Shown one piece after another: positions 45,598 through 53,861 of a stretch of 64,000 nucleotides of DNA. The position numbers and the translations under genes were made by a program. The notes under the pieces were generated by a model. That model was not told the DNA's origin. It saw only the letters and a list, made by a program, of their open reading frames with translations, and did not search any database. Every line of letters begins with the position of its first letter. Positions within the stretch are counted from its first letter, which is position 1. This stretch comes from Shewanella sp. MBTL60-112-B2. Its GTDB lineage: Bacteria; Pseudomonadota; Gammaproteobacteria; Enterobacterales; Shewanellaceae. The stretch is taken from NCBI RefSeq assembly GCF_019655055.1, contig NZ_BPFA01000027.1, forward strand, positions 1 through 64,000. The letters are read 5' to 3'.

Positions 45598-45626
45598 AAA
45601 AAGAGCGCTTATAAGCGCTCTTTTTC
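45598..45626. terminator. terminator after thrE
   Basis: A palindromic stem AAGAGCGC/GCGCTCTT flanked by A and T tracts, lying just downstream of the minus-strand gene at 45647. Confidence 0.88.
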
Positions 45627-45646
45627 GGTATTTGCTGAGGTTAACT

Positions 45647-46867
45647 TTATAGGGTTCGCCTTGGTGGCACTGCAACGTTCGCAAAAATGAGTCCAGCGAC
45701 AATCGACATAAAGATCAGGAAGATTTGAATGCCTAAATGGGACTGGTTAAAGATAGTCTCACCGAGAATAAGCGTGTTAAGACCAATATAGGTCTTACTG
45801 CCTGGCACCAAAATAACGATGCCTTGTAAGAGAGCAATTGATGCAGGGGCTTTCATCCAGCGGGCAAACAAGTTTGAATACACTCCGACAGCTAACGCAC
45901 CAAAGAAAATGCCGATAGATTCACCAAAATAAATTCCACCGAGCATAGCTGAGAAGAAGGCCACAATACCTGCCATAATCCCCCATGGTGAGTCTTTTAA
46001 GCGTGCCTTAAAGATAATAACTAATGCGGTAGAAAGGATGGGGACTGCAGCCCAAATCCCCCATTGTGGGAGGCTGGCTGGTGGCACATAAATGGTTTCA
46101 CCAAAAATCGCCTTACCAATTGCCATACCCAATATCACGCCAAAATACAGCTTAAATAGCAGCATAAAAGCGTCCATTACCCTTGCTGTACCTGAGATTA
46201 AATCTCGTGCGGCAAGTTCAGCTAAGCCCAGCGTCAAAGCTAAACCTGGTATAAAGATGATAATCCCAGAAAGGATAATAACCGGAATATTGACCGAGGG
46301 GTCGATTCGAGCGATACCGTAGGCAAGAATGGCGCACAAAATGGCAGATAGAGGTTCTAGCATCTCAGCCATGCGTTTTGAGTGTTCAGCGCGGTACACT
46401 AAGCCATACACCATCAGGCCGAGCATGCCAGACCAAAATACATCGTTCCAGCTAGTGCCCATCAGCATGGCAAATGCGCCGGCAGAAATGCCAAAAGCCA
46501 GCAGGGTGAGTTTAGTGCCATAAGGATTAGGCTTGTTAGCAATCTCTTCTAAACGCTCGAGTGCTTCACTGAGGGTGCGTTGACCTGACATCAGCTCTTC
46601 AACAAGCTCGTCAGTTCGGGCTAAAGCACCTAAGTCCAATTCGCCGGGTCTTACCCTCGCAACATGGTTGTATTCCTGATCTTCGTCGTGCTGTAGCACG
46701 AAAGTCATCGCGGTAGGTGAAATTAAGAAATAGCCCTCAATGCCGAGCACGTTAGACACACCTTGCAGGTGGGTTTCAAGGCGGTAGGCTGGCGTACCAA
46801 ATTTATGTAGGGCTTTACCTAGCCTGATGATGAAACGGCGCTTTTCTAAAAACTCTTGATTATCCAC
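45647..46867 (-). CDS. thrE: threonine/serine exporter ThrE
   Basis: A 406-residue membrane protein. A soluble N-terminal domain (about 1-120; KALHKFGTPAYRLE, YFLISPTAM) leads into about ten membrane helices, fusing the DUF1212 and DUF3815 halves that are separate in some bacteria. ThrE of Corynebacterium exports threonine and serine; the substrate here is assumed from the family. Confidence 0.87.
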   Translation of the reverse strand: MDNQEFLEKRRFIIRLGKALHKFGTPAYRLETHLQGVSNVLGIEGYFLISPTAMTFVLQHDEDQEYNHVARVRPGELDLGALARTDELVEELMSGQRTLSEALERLEEIANKPNPYGTKLTLLAFGISAGAFAMLMGTSWNDVFWSGMLGLMVYGLVYRAEHSKRMAEMLEPLSAILCAILAYGIARIDPSVNIPVIILSGIIIFIPGLALTLGLAELAARDLISGTARVMDAFMLLFKLYFGVILGMAIGKAIFGETIYVPPASLPQWGIWAAVPILSTALVIIFKARLKDSPWGIMAGIVAFFSAMLGGIYFGESIGIFFGALAVGVYSNLFARWMKAPASIALLQGIVILVPGSKTYIGLNTLILGETIFNQSHLGIQIFLIFMSIVAGLIFANVAVPPRRTL

Positions 46868-47081
46868 TATCTTACTTCGCTATAGGTGACTTCAGGATGA
46901 TTTACTAGATTAAACAACTGCTTATTATGATTGTTATGGGTTGTTCGGCGCAGATGCTCGCTTGCTATATTTTGACGAGCGCATCTTACCTTATTTGAGC
47001 TAAAAAAGTTGCCATTTATTTACATGATGTTCGTTAATTGTAATGCTGAGGTGTTGAATGCGAATTTAAATGGAAATAATC

Positions 47082-47480
47082 ATGACACTAGCTATATCTG
47101 GACTATATATCAGCCTCACAGCATTGCTTATTGTTGCTCTGACTTATCGGGTGATAAATCTAAGGCGTACTCACAAAATTGGCATTGGCAGTGCAGGCAA
47201 TGAATCGCTAGCATTAGCCCAAAGGGTGCATGCTAATTTACTTGAAAATGCACCCATTGCTTTGCTGCTGTTGCTAGTAGCCGAGACTAATGGCACTAAC
47301 AATATGGTTTTGCATATTTTTGGCTGCATTTGGTTGCTTGCTCGTGTGCTGCATGCTGTTGGTTTAACTCTGGGAAAGGGCGGTTACCATATAGGCCGCT
47401 TTTGGGGCATGTTGTTAACTTGGGCGGTGATAATCGGTTTGGCGCTGATAAACCTTTTTTCTTTTATGACCGCGCTATAG
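47082..47480 (+). CDS. MAPEG-family membrane protein
   Basis: A 132-residue protein with four membrane helices and the MAPEG signature (RVHANLLENAPIALLLLLVAE), which in the family binds glutathione or eicosanoid-type substrates. The ATG at 47082 follows TGGAAA; an in-frame ATG at 47070 lacks a binding site. Its specific substrate is unknown. Confidence 0.85.
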   Translation: MTLAISGLYISLTALLIVALTYRVINLRRTHKIGIGSAGNESLALAQRVHANLLENAPIALLLLLVAETNGTNNMVLHIFGCIWLLARVLHAVGLTLGKGGYHIGRFWGMLLTWAVIIGLALINLFSFMTAL

Positions 47481-47563
47481 TCAGCAGGTATTAATAGCCA
47501 TTAAAAAGCCTTAAAGCCTAGTACAGTAATACCCACAGCCAAATTATGGGATAAAGGTCTATA

Positions 47564-47593
47564 CTAAAAAAAGCATTAATTTGATGCTTTTTT
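47564..47593 (+). terminator. terminator after the MAPEG gene
   Basis: A stem AAAAGCAT/ATGCTTTT with a 7-base loop and flanking A and T tracts. Confidence 0.8.
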
Positions 47594-47701
47594 AGTCACA
47601 CCTTGCAGGCGTAGCCTGTTATACTCCGCGTCCCCATTGCGCAAGCAAGCTGGGGCGCAATATCTGCGTAATTTTTGTATTTCAGTTAGGCTGCCTAATC
47701 C

Positions 47702-50017
47702 ATGCAAGTAGAATCCACGTTATTTACCTTTCCAAAGTATCGCCCTGAGCTCACGCGCCCAGCGCCTTTCTTGCCTATGTCTCGTAAAGAGATGGCTAAG
47801 TTAGGTTGGGATAGTTGTGACATCATTATCGTCACTGGCGATGCATACGTGGATCACCCAAGCTTTGGTATGGCCGTTATTGGTCGCATGCTCGAAGCGC
47901 AAGGCTTTAGAGTGGGGATTATTTCCCAGCCTGATTGGTCAAACAAAGAAGACTTTATGAAGTTAGGTAAGCCTAACCTCTATTTTGGTGTGACCGCGGG
48001 TAACATGGACTCGATGATCAACCGTTATACGGCCGAGCGTCGTATGCGTCATGACGATGCCTACACTGCAGGTAATGTGGGCGGTAAGCGCCCAGACCGC
48101 GCAGTAACGGTTTATACCCAGCGTTGTAAAGAAGCCTTTAAGCAAGTGCCAGTAGTGATTGGTGGTATTGAAGCCAGCTTACGCCGCATTGCTCACTACG
48201 ATTACTGGTCAGATAAAGTGCGCCGCAGTGTGATTTTAGACGCTAAAGCCGATATCTTGGTTTACGGCAACGCCGAGCGTCCCTTGGTGGAATTGTCGCA
48301 CCGCTTGGCAGCCGGTGAGCCTATATCTGAGCTGCATGATATTCGTGGTACCACAGTGATCCGTAAAGAGCCGTTACCAGAATGGAAGGGCATGGATTCA
48401 CGTAAGATCGATCAACTGCATAAGATCGATCCTATTCCAAACCCGTATGGCGCCGATGACGTAGGTTGTAAAAACCTGTCAGGGCCAACGGATGAAAAGA
48501 TTTTTGACAATGACGCGCCAAAAGCGGTCAGTGTTCAACCTGCTAGACCCAAGCCTTGGGAGAAGACTTATGTGTTACTGCCAAGCTATGAAAAGGTCTC
48601 AGAAGATAAGTACCTCTATGCCCACGCATCGCGTATTTTGCATCAAGAGCAAAATCCAGGCTGTGCCCGTGCGCTGTTTCAAAAGCACGCCGAACGCGCT
48701 ATTTGGGTTAATCCACCTGCGTGGCCGCTTAATACCGATGAAATGGATGGCGTGTTTGATCTCGCTTATCAGCGTGTGCCGCATCCATCGTACGGCAAAG
48801 AGAAAATTCCAGCCTACGACATGATTAAAACCTCAATCAATATCATGCGTGGTTGTTTTGGCGGCTGTTCATTCTGCTCTATTACCGAGCATGAAGGGCG
48901 TATTATTCAGAGCCGTTCGCAGGATTCTATCGTTAAAGAAATTAAAGACATTCAAGAAAAAGTGCCGGGCTTTACCGGGGTGATTTCTGACTTGGGTGGC
49001 CCTACAGCCAACATGTATCGCTTAGGCTGTAGTAGCGTAAAAGCCGAGAGTACCTGTCGTCGTTTGTCTTGTGTATTCCCATCGATTTGTGGCCATTTAG
49101 ATACCGATCATCAAGCGACCATCGATCTGTACCGCGCAGCGCGTGACGTACCGGGTATTAAAAAGGTACTGATTGCCTCTGGTGTGCGTTATGACTTAGC
49201 CACCGAAGATCCACGTTACGTTAAAGAGCTGGCAACCCATCATGTTGGCGGTTATTTAAAGATTGCCCCTGAGCATACCGAAGAAGGCCCGCTAAACAAG
49301 ATGATGAAGCCGGGCATGGGCACTTACGATAAGTTTAAAGAGCTTTTCGATAAGTACTCACAAGAGGCGGGTAAGAAGCAGTATTTGATCCCGTACTTTA
49401 TCTCGGCGCATCCGGGCACCACCAATGAAGATATGGTGAACTTGGCGTTATGGTTAAAAGGCGAGAAGTTTAAGCTAGATCAAGTGCAAAACTTCTATCC
49501 ATCGCCAATGGCTAATGCGACCACGATTTATCACACTGAGCTGAACTCACTGAAAAACGTGAAGCATACTAGTGAAGAAGTCTCAGTCCCTAAGAAGGGC
49601 CGTCAGCGTAAGCTGCATAAAGCTTTGCTGCGTTACCACGATGCAGAGGGCTGGCCGCTGATCCGTGAAGCACTGATTGCTATGGGTAAAGAGAAGCTGA
49701 TTGGCAATGGACCTAACTGTTTGGTACCGGCAGAGTCTCGCCAAGAGCGTGAAGCAATTCGTAATAAGAAGAAGCTCAACACCAAAGACGATGGCAAAGG
49801 CAAAAAAGCCTTCACCCGTCACTCGGCAGATCAATTTGAAGATCGTAAGGCTGGTGGTAAATCTGGAGCAAGCAAGCCTGGCGCGAATAAATCAGGTGGC
49901 AACAAAGCAGGCGGTAAATCTGGACAGTCTAAGCCAGGACAGGGCAAGCCGAGTCAAGGTGGTAAGCGCCCAGCGAAAAAGAATGCTTGGGGCACAACGC
50001 CTAAACACCAAAGGTAA
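47702..50017 (+). CDS. YgiQ-family radical SAM protein
   Basis: A 771-residue UPF0313 protein. The radical SAM cluster motif CFGGCSFC (CxxxCxxC) lies near residue 382, after a cobalamin-binding-like N-terminal region (GDAYVDHPSFG, IGRMLEAQGFRVGI). The last ~80 residues form a Lys/Gly/Ser-rich low-complexity tail (KSGASKPGANKSGGNKAGGK) that is probably disordered and may bind RNA. The reaction is not known. A terminator follows. Confidence 0.92.
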   Translation: MQVESTLFTFPKYRPELTRPAPFLPMSRKEMAKLGWDSCDIIIVTGDAYVDHPSFGMAVIGRMLEAQGFRVGIISQPDWSNKEDFMKLGKPNLYFGVTAGNMDSMINRYTAERRMRHDDAYTAGNVGGKRPDRAVTVYTQRCKEAFKQVPVVIGGIEASLRRIAHYDYWSDKVRRSVILDAKADILVYGNAERPLVELSHRLAAGEPISELHDIRGTTVIRKEPLPEWKGMDSRKIDQLHKIDPIPNPYGADDVGCKNLSGPTDEKIFDNDAPKAVSVQPARPKPWEKTYVLLPSYEKVSEDKYLYAHASRILHQEQNPGCARALFQKHAERAIWVNPPAWPLNTDEMDGVFDLAYQRVPHPSYGKEKIPAYDMIKTSINIMRGCFGGCSFCSITEHEGRIIQSRSQDSIVKEIKDIQEKVPGFTGVISDLGGPTANMYRLGCSSVKAESTCRRLSCVFPSICGHLDTDHQATIDLYRAARDVPGIKKVLIASGVRYDLATEDPRYVKELATHHVGGYLKIAPEHTEEGPLNKMMKPGMGTYDKFKELFDKYSQEAGKKQYLIPYFISAHPGTTNEDMVNLALWLKGEKFKLDQVQNFYPSPMANATTIYHTELNSLKNVKHTSEEVSVPKKGRQRKLHKALLRYHDAEGWPLIREALIAMGKEKLIGNGPNCLVPAESRQEREAIRNKKKLNTKDDGKGKKAFTRHSADQFEDRKAGGKSGASKPGANKSGGNKAGGKSGQSKPGQGKPSQGGKRPAKKNAWGTTPKHQR

Positions 50018-50072
50018 ATAGAGCGTTTTTGAATTCAAGCGACAAGCTGGCTATAGCTAAATAAACTAAAAT

Positions 50073-50103
50073 AAGGGAATATCTTAATGGATATTCCCTT
50101 TTT
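50073..50103 (+). terminator. terminator after the ygiQ-family gene
   Basis: A perfect 11-bp stem AAGGGAATATC/GATATTCCCTT with loop TTAATG and five T's. The ATG in the loop opens the next frame, but it is part of the terminator and is probably not used for translation. Confidence 0.9.
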
Positions 50104-50116
50104 AATGGGTGCGAAA

Positions 50117-50458
50117 ATGACGCAACAGACAAACGATAATATTGAATATAGTGACGAAAGCTTTTGGCTGAAGGTAAAACTATTCGCTAAAAAAGCCGGC
50201 CGAGAAGTGATCGATAACGCCTTGTGTTTGTATTATGCCGCTAAACGTCCAGACACGCCTAAATGGGCTAAAACAGTCATCTTAGGTGCATTAGCCTATT
50301 TCATTTCACCGATTGATGCGATACCTGATTTGACGCCTATAATGGGATTTTCTGATGATCTCGGAGCCTTGGCTGCGGCGCTAGCTATGGTATCTATGTA
50401 TGTGGATGATAATGTCAAAAACCAAGCCGCAGAGAAAACCGCAGCTTGGTTTGACTAA
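50117..50458 (+). CDS. YkvA-family (DUF1232) membrane protein
   Basis: A 113-residue protein with the DUF1232 signature YFISPIDAIPDLTPIMGFSDDLGALAAA split over residues 55-82 and one membrane segment. The family is widespread and its function unknown. Met codons at 50087, 50105 and 50117 are in frame. The first lies inside a terminator hairpin, so I choose 50117, though 50105 remains possible. Confidence 0.82.
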   Translation: MTQQTNDNIEYSDESFWLKVKLFAKKAGREVIDNALCLYYAAKRPDTPKWAKTVILGALAYFISPIDAIPDLTPIMGFSDDLGALAAALAMVSMYVDDNVKNQAAEKTAAWFD

Positions 50459-50486
50459 GCGCTAAAAGTATTCGCTTATATGACGA

Positions 50487-51548
50487 TTAGCCTTGCCAGG
50501 TGAGGTTGAAGTCGTATTTGAAGCCGATAGTAACGGCACGGTCGTCATCACGATTATCAAAGCTTTTGTCTAGGTATTCGAGGTGGACACGTACATTGTC
50601 GAGAGGGTTCCATTCTAAAGTGGTATTAAAACCGTTGTAGTCGGCAGAGGTACTATCATTGATACCATCTTCAAATTGGAAGTAACCCAGCTTAACCGTG
50701 TAATGCTCGCTGATTGGGTAAGCTAGCGCCGTATCTAAGGTGCTACCACTGCGATCTTTTTGCATGCTGCCAGTGTCGTAGTTGTATTGCTTGTCTTGAT
50801 AACTCACAGCTAGATACAGATCATTGCTAAAGGTATAAGCCACGACTCCCCCCAGCGTTTGGTTATCGCCTTCAATTCCCTGGGGGTCGGCGGTATTTTG
50901 AGTAATATAGCCTAGGCCGATATGTAACTGGGCTATGTCGTAACCCACACCAAGGTTAATCATATCAGTCGCATCATCACCGTTATCACCATCAAATTGA
51001 GCGCCAGCCATCCAGGTGAAATTGCCAGTGACTAACTGATAAGTGACAAAGTTATCGACAAAGAATGGATTGTCATAGTCGTAGGCGTATGGACTATTAC
51101 CATGGTTGAAAATATCCACATATTCAGCAACTAAAGTGTATTGGGCTGGGCGTTGCTTACCTATGCCAATTTGACCATAAGGCGAGGCAATAGCTGCATA
51201 AGCCTGACGTGCTTTACCAAAATCACCAGAGTTGGCAATATCGACACTCCATTCCCCATGTGCGATGGCAGTCCAGCCATCGGCAAACTCGGTGCTGGCT
51301 TTTATACCTACGCGAGAAAGTGCATCTCGAACATCCCACGTTTTGTTCTGACCATCGTCTAGGTAGCTTAGCGTTGGGCGAATTGAACCATAAAGGCTGA
51401 CTTGGCTATTTTTAAATTGTGATGGCGCTTGATTGCTTTCAAGCTTAGCGATACGCGCTTCAAGCTCGGCAGTGGTTGCGTCAGTCGCATAAGCGTTCAT
51501 GCAGCAAAGGCTAACGGCGGCTGCTATGAGTGATTTATATGTGTTCAT
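50487..51548 (-). CDS. general (OmpC/OmpU-type) porin
   Basis: A 353-residue outer-membrane porin. A signal peptide ends around NAYA (about 21), a short coiled coil follows (TTAELEARIAKLES), and then a 16-strand barrel type sequence starting QVSLYGSIRPTLSYLDD. It carries the gram-negative porin motif SRVGIKASTEFADGW and ends in a variable tail after FKYDF. It converges with the ykvA-family gene and follows the cytochrome gene on the same strand after 151 bases. Confidence 0.88.
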   Translation of the reverse strand: MNTYKSLIAAAVSLCCMNAYATDATTAELEARIAKLESNQAPSQFKNSQVSLYGSIRPTLSYLDDGQNKTWDVRDALSRVGIKASTEFADGWTAIAHGEWSVDIANSGDFGKARQAYAAIASPYGQIGIGKQRPAQYTLVAEYVDIFNHGNSPYAYDYDNPFFVDNFVTYQLVTGNFTWMAGAQFDGDNGDDATDMINLGVGYDIAQLHIGLGYITQNTADPQGIEGDNQTLGGVVAYTFSNDLYLAVSYQDKQYNYDTGSMQKDRSGSTLDTALAYPISEHYTVKLGYFQFEDGINDSTSADYNGFNTTLEWNPLDNVRVHLEYLDKSFDNRDDDRAVTIGFKYDFNLTWQG

Positions 51549-51699
51549 CGGTGTATTTCCCTATATTTCGGCTGCAACAAGTCGCCCTCTCTAAAGGCTA
51601 GAGTTGGTGCAATACGATTTAATATGATTAGTCGGAGCGCCTATCAGCATTGATGCTGACAGGCGTTTGAGGCATTAAGTTTTGATGGGTTGGAAGTGA

Positions 51700-52653
51700 T
51701 TACTTCAGTTTATTGAACCACAAGTTGTGGTGTTGCTTTGCCCAGTTTTCGTCGCAGTAGCCGGAAGTCATACATTCCATACCACCTTCGGACATCACGG
51801 TTGCCATAAAAATATGTACTACGGTGAATACGCCAAGAATGGCTGCCGAGATAAGGTGTAGGATAAGGCTTAGGTTCGCTGCATCTTTGGTTGCGACCAA
51901 GCTTGGGAACATAAGAATTAACCCTGATACGACGATAAGGCCACCAAAAGCGGTAAATGTCCAAAACCAGAGTTTCTCACCGGCATTAGCAAAGCCCGCA
52001 TCAGGATGCTGCCCTTTAAATGAACCGAAATTCAAATAGCCGCCCAACACCTTAAACCAGCCGATATCGCATGCTTCAGGCGTCTGTTTAGTGGCCCACT
52101 TAAGCACCATTACTGCCCAGCCTAGAATAAAGGGGAATGCCATCAGGTCATGCAGGCCAACCGAGGTATTAATGACGCCAATCCAAGTATTGACACCCAT
52201 ATTAGGCTCTAACAGGAATCGACCTGAAACCATAATAAGGCCGGTTACAATCAGAAATAAGCAAGATATGGCGCCTAGCCAGTGAACAAATACATCCATA
52301 CCACTCCAGCGCGCAACCTTACGGCCAGAAAAGCCATGGGCTAATTTTGACTTGCCATTGATAATGACAAACACACCGAGTAGTAAGATGGCACCAAAAA
52401 AGCTATAGCTGAGTAGATCTGCCCAGAAGGTTGCGGGCGCTAACGTTTCGATCCTACCTTGATTGAATAGCGGATCAACAAGTGGTAGTTGTGCCTGTTC
52501 AGGCATGCCTAATAATTCAGGTACATCGGCTTGCACAGCAATTTCTGTTACTGGTTGCCACAGTTGGGCTGTAGGCGCTTCTTCAGAAGATAACGCCGGT
52601 AAGCTAAAAATGGCTGTTAACATCAAAGGAACTAAAGCTGTTAAATGTTTCAT
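51700..52653 (-). CDS. cytochrome b subunit of the molybdoenzyme complex (FdnI/FdoI-like gamma)
   Basis: A 317-residue membrane protein: signal peptide (to about 22), a periplasmic-facing N-terminal extension, one helix near 85, then a four-helix di-heme cytochrome b domain with His in DVFVHWLG, VGLHDLM, LILHLISA and VVHIFMA. It resembles the gamma subunit of Shewanella/Campylobacter-type formate dehydrogenases. It should anchor the enzyme and exchange electrons with the quinone pool. Last gene of the operon. Confidence 0.85.
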   Translation of the reverse strand: MKHLTALVPLMLTAIFSLPALSSEEAPTAQLWQPVTEIAVQADVPELLGMPEQAQLPLVDPLFNQGRIETLAPATFWADLLSYSFFGAILLLGVFVIINGKSKLAHGFSGRKVARWSGMDVFVHWLGAISCLFLIVTGLIMVSGRFLLEPNMGVNTWIGVINTSVGLHDLMAFPFILGWAVMVLKWATKQTPEACDIGWFKVLGGYLNFGSFKGQHPDAGFANAGEKLWFWTFTAFGGLIVVSGLILMFPSLVATKDAANLSLILHLISAAILGVFTVVHIFMATVMSEGGMECMTSGYCDENWAKQHHNLWFNKLK

Positions 52654-52671
52654 GTAATAACCTTAATCGTC

Positions 52672-53301
52672 TTAATGACGTTGTTCTGATTGGGGGGTGT
52701 TCCCAGTTATTATTGGGTTATGTCTTTGGGCTAAAAACTCACGTAGCGTTTGAGCAAAGCTGCGCCAAAAGGCTAATTGAGCGTGTTGCTCAATCCCAGC
52801 TGTAAATGAGTGATACCAAAGCCCTAAGTGTTGATTTAGAAATTGAGCTGCCAAGTCATCGAGTGCGGCCGACTCATCATTATTGGCTTGACTCTGCTGT
52901 TGATGAAGCAGTGCTTCAACACAGAATAGAAACTCAAGCTCATTGCCAATATAGTCAGCAGGTTCATTGAGTTTTGCGTCAATCACTAGGCCGATCTGTT
53001 GATAAAAATCAGCGACTGCCACCGTCTCTTTGGTGTTCAGTTGCGAGCCCGCGCTGCGATAAACAGATTCGTATGGTGGCACCAGTAATCGAGTTGGGCC
53101 AATACACATCCGGTTAAAGTCGCACTCCAGCTCAATCAGTTGGTGCTGGTTTTTACGTGCTTGTGCTAAGAGGTCTGGGTTAGCCTGACTGGCTTCGAGC
53201 CAGTCAATAAGCTGCTGCATGGACTCAGGCGAAGAAGGGGTAAATAGCATCCCCTTAAGCGCTTGATAGCCATTGGCAATGGGGCCAAAATCGGTCTGCA
53301 T
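52672..53301 (-). CDS. TorD/DmsD-family chaperone for the molybdoenzyme
   Basis: A 209-residue all-helical TorD-like protein with the family motifs VPPYESVYRS near residues 75-84 and LNEPADYIGNELEFL near 110-125. Such chaperones bind the Tat signal of a partner molybdoenzyme and help cofactor loading. It overlaps the ferredoxin gene by one base (TAATG) and so is coupled to it. Confidence 0.9.
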   Translation of the reverse strand: MQTDFGPIANGYQALKGMLFTPSSPESMQQLIDWLEASQANPDLLAQARKNQHQLIELECDFNRMCIGPTRLLVPPYESVYRSAGSQLNTKETVAVADFYQQIGLVIDAKLNEPADYIGNELEFLFCVEALLHQQQSQANNDESAALDDLAAQFLNQHLGLWYHSFTAGIEQHAQLAFWRSFAQTLREFLAQRHNPIITGNTPQSEQRH

Positions 53302-53849
53302 TAAACACGCTCCTTGATGATCAGCATGTTGGGCTTAGTGATGCAGTTGCCGTAACCAACGCCTTGCTTACTCGCTGTGCTCTTTTGTTGTAGTACTGCA
53401 TGAATACGGTCTACGTCTAAGCATTCGACTGGGCAGCCGTCCACGCAGGCCGGTTTTTGGCCTTGGTCGATGAGTTCAATACACATATTGCATTTCGCTG
53501 CTTTACCGTCACTTTTCAGCATCACAACTGCATCGTAAGGGCAGGCGCTAATGCATAGACCGCAGCCAGTGCATTTTTCGCGATCCAGTACAACTAAGCC
53601 GTCATCTCGTACGGTATAGGCTTGGGACGGGCATACCATTAGGCATCCTGGGTTACCACAATGCATGCAAGAATGACTTAACCAAATATCCTTGCTGCCG
53701 TCTGCATGAGGCACTTCGTAACGGTCGACTTTACGAAAGCGCACATCCTCAGGAAGCTCGTTGTGAATTTGGCAGGCAACAGTACAAGCTTGGCAGCCGA
53801 TGCAGTTTTCTTGTCTGAAAACGAACCCTAGTTGGTGTTTATTTTCCAT
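53301..53849 (-). CDS. 4Fe-4S ferredoxin-type electron transfer subunit
   Basis: A 182-residue DmsB/FdhB-like protein with four cysteine clusters: CIGCQACTVACQ, CMHCGNPGCLMVC, CTGCGLCISAC and CNMCI...ACVDGCPVEC. It should carry electrons between the molybdenum subunit and the cytochrome b. It has no signal peptide, as expected if it travels through Tat with the catalytic subunit. Confidence 0.92.
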   Translation of the reverse strand: MENKHQLGFVFRQENCIGCQACTVACQIHNELPEDVRFRKVDRYEVPHADGSKDIWLSHSCMHCGNPGCLMVCPSQAYTVRDDGLVVLDREKCTGCGLCISACPYDAVVMLKSDGKAAKCNMCIELIDQGQKPACVDGCPVECLDVDRIHAVLQQKSTASKQGVGYGNCITKPNMLIIKERV

Positions 53850-53861
53850 TTATACTCTCCT

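Noticed and set aside
50087..50116. Upstream start of the YkvA-family protein
   Set aside because: The ATG is the loop of a terminator hairpin and has no separate Shine-Dalgarno sequence.
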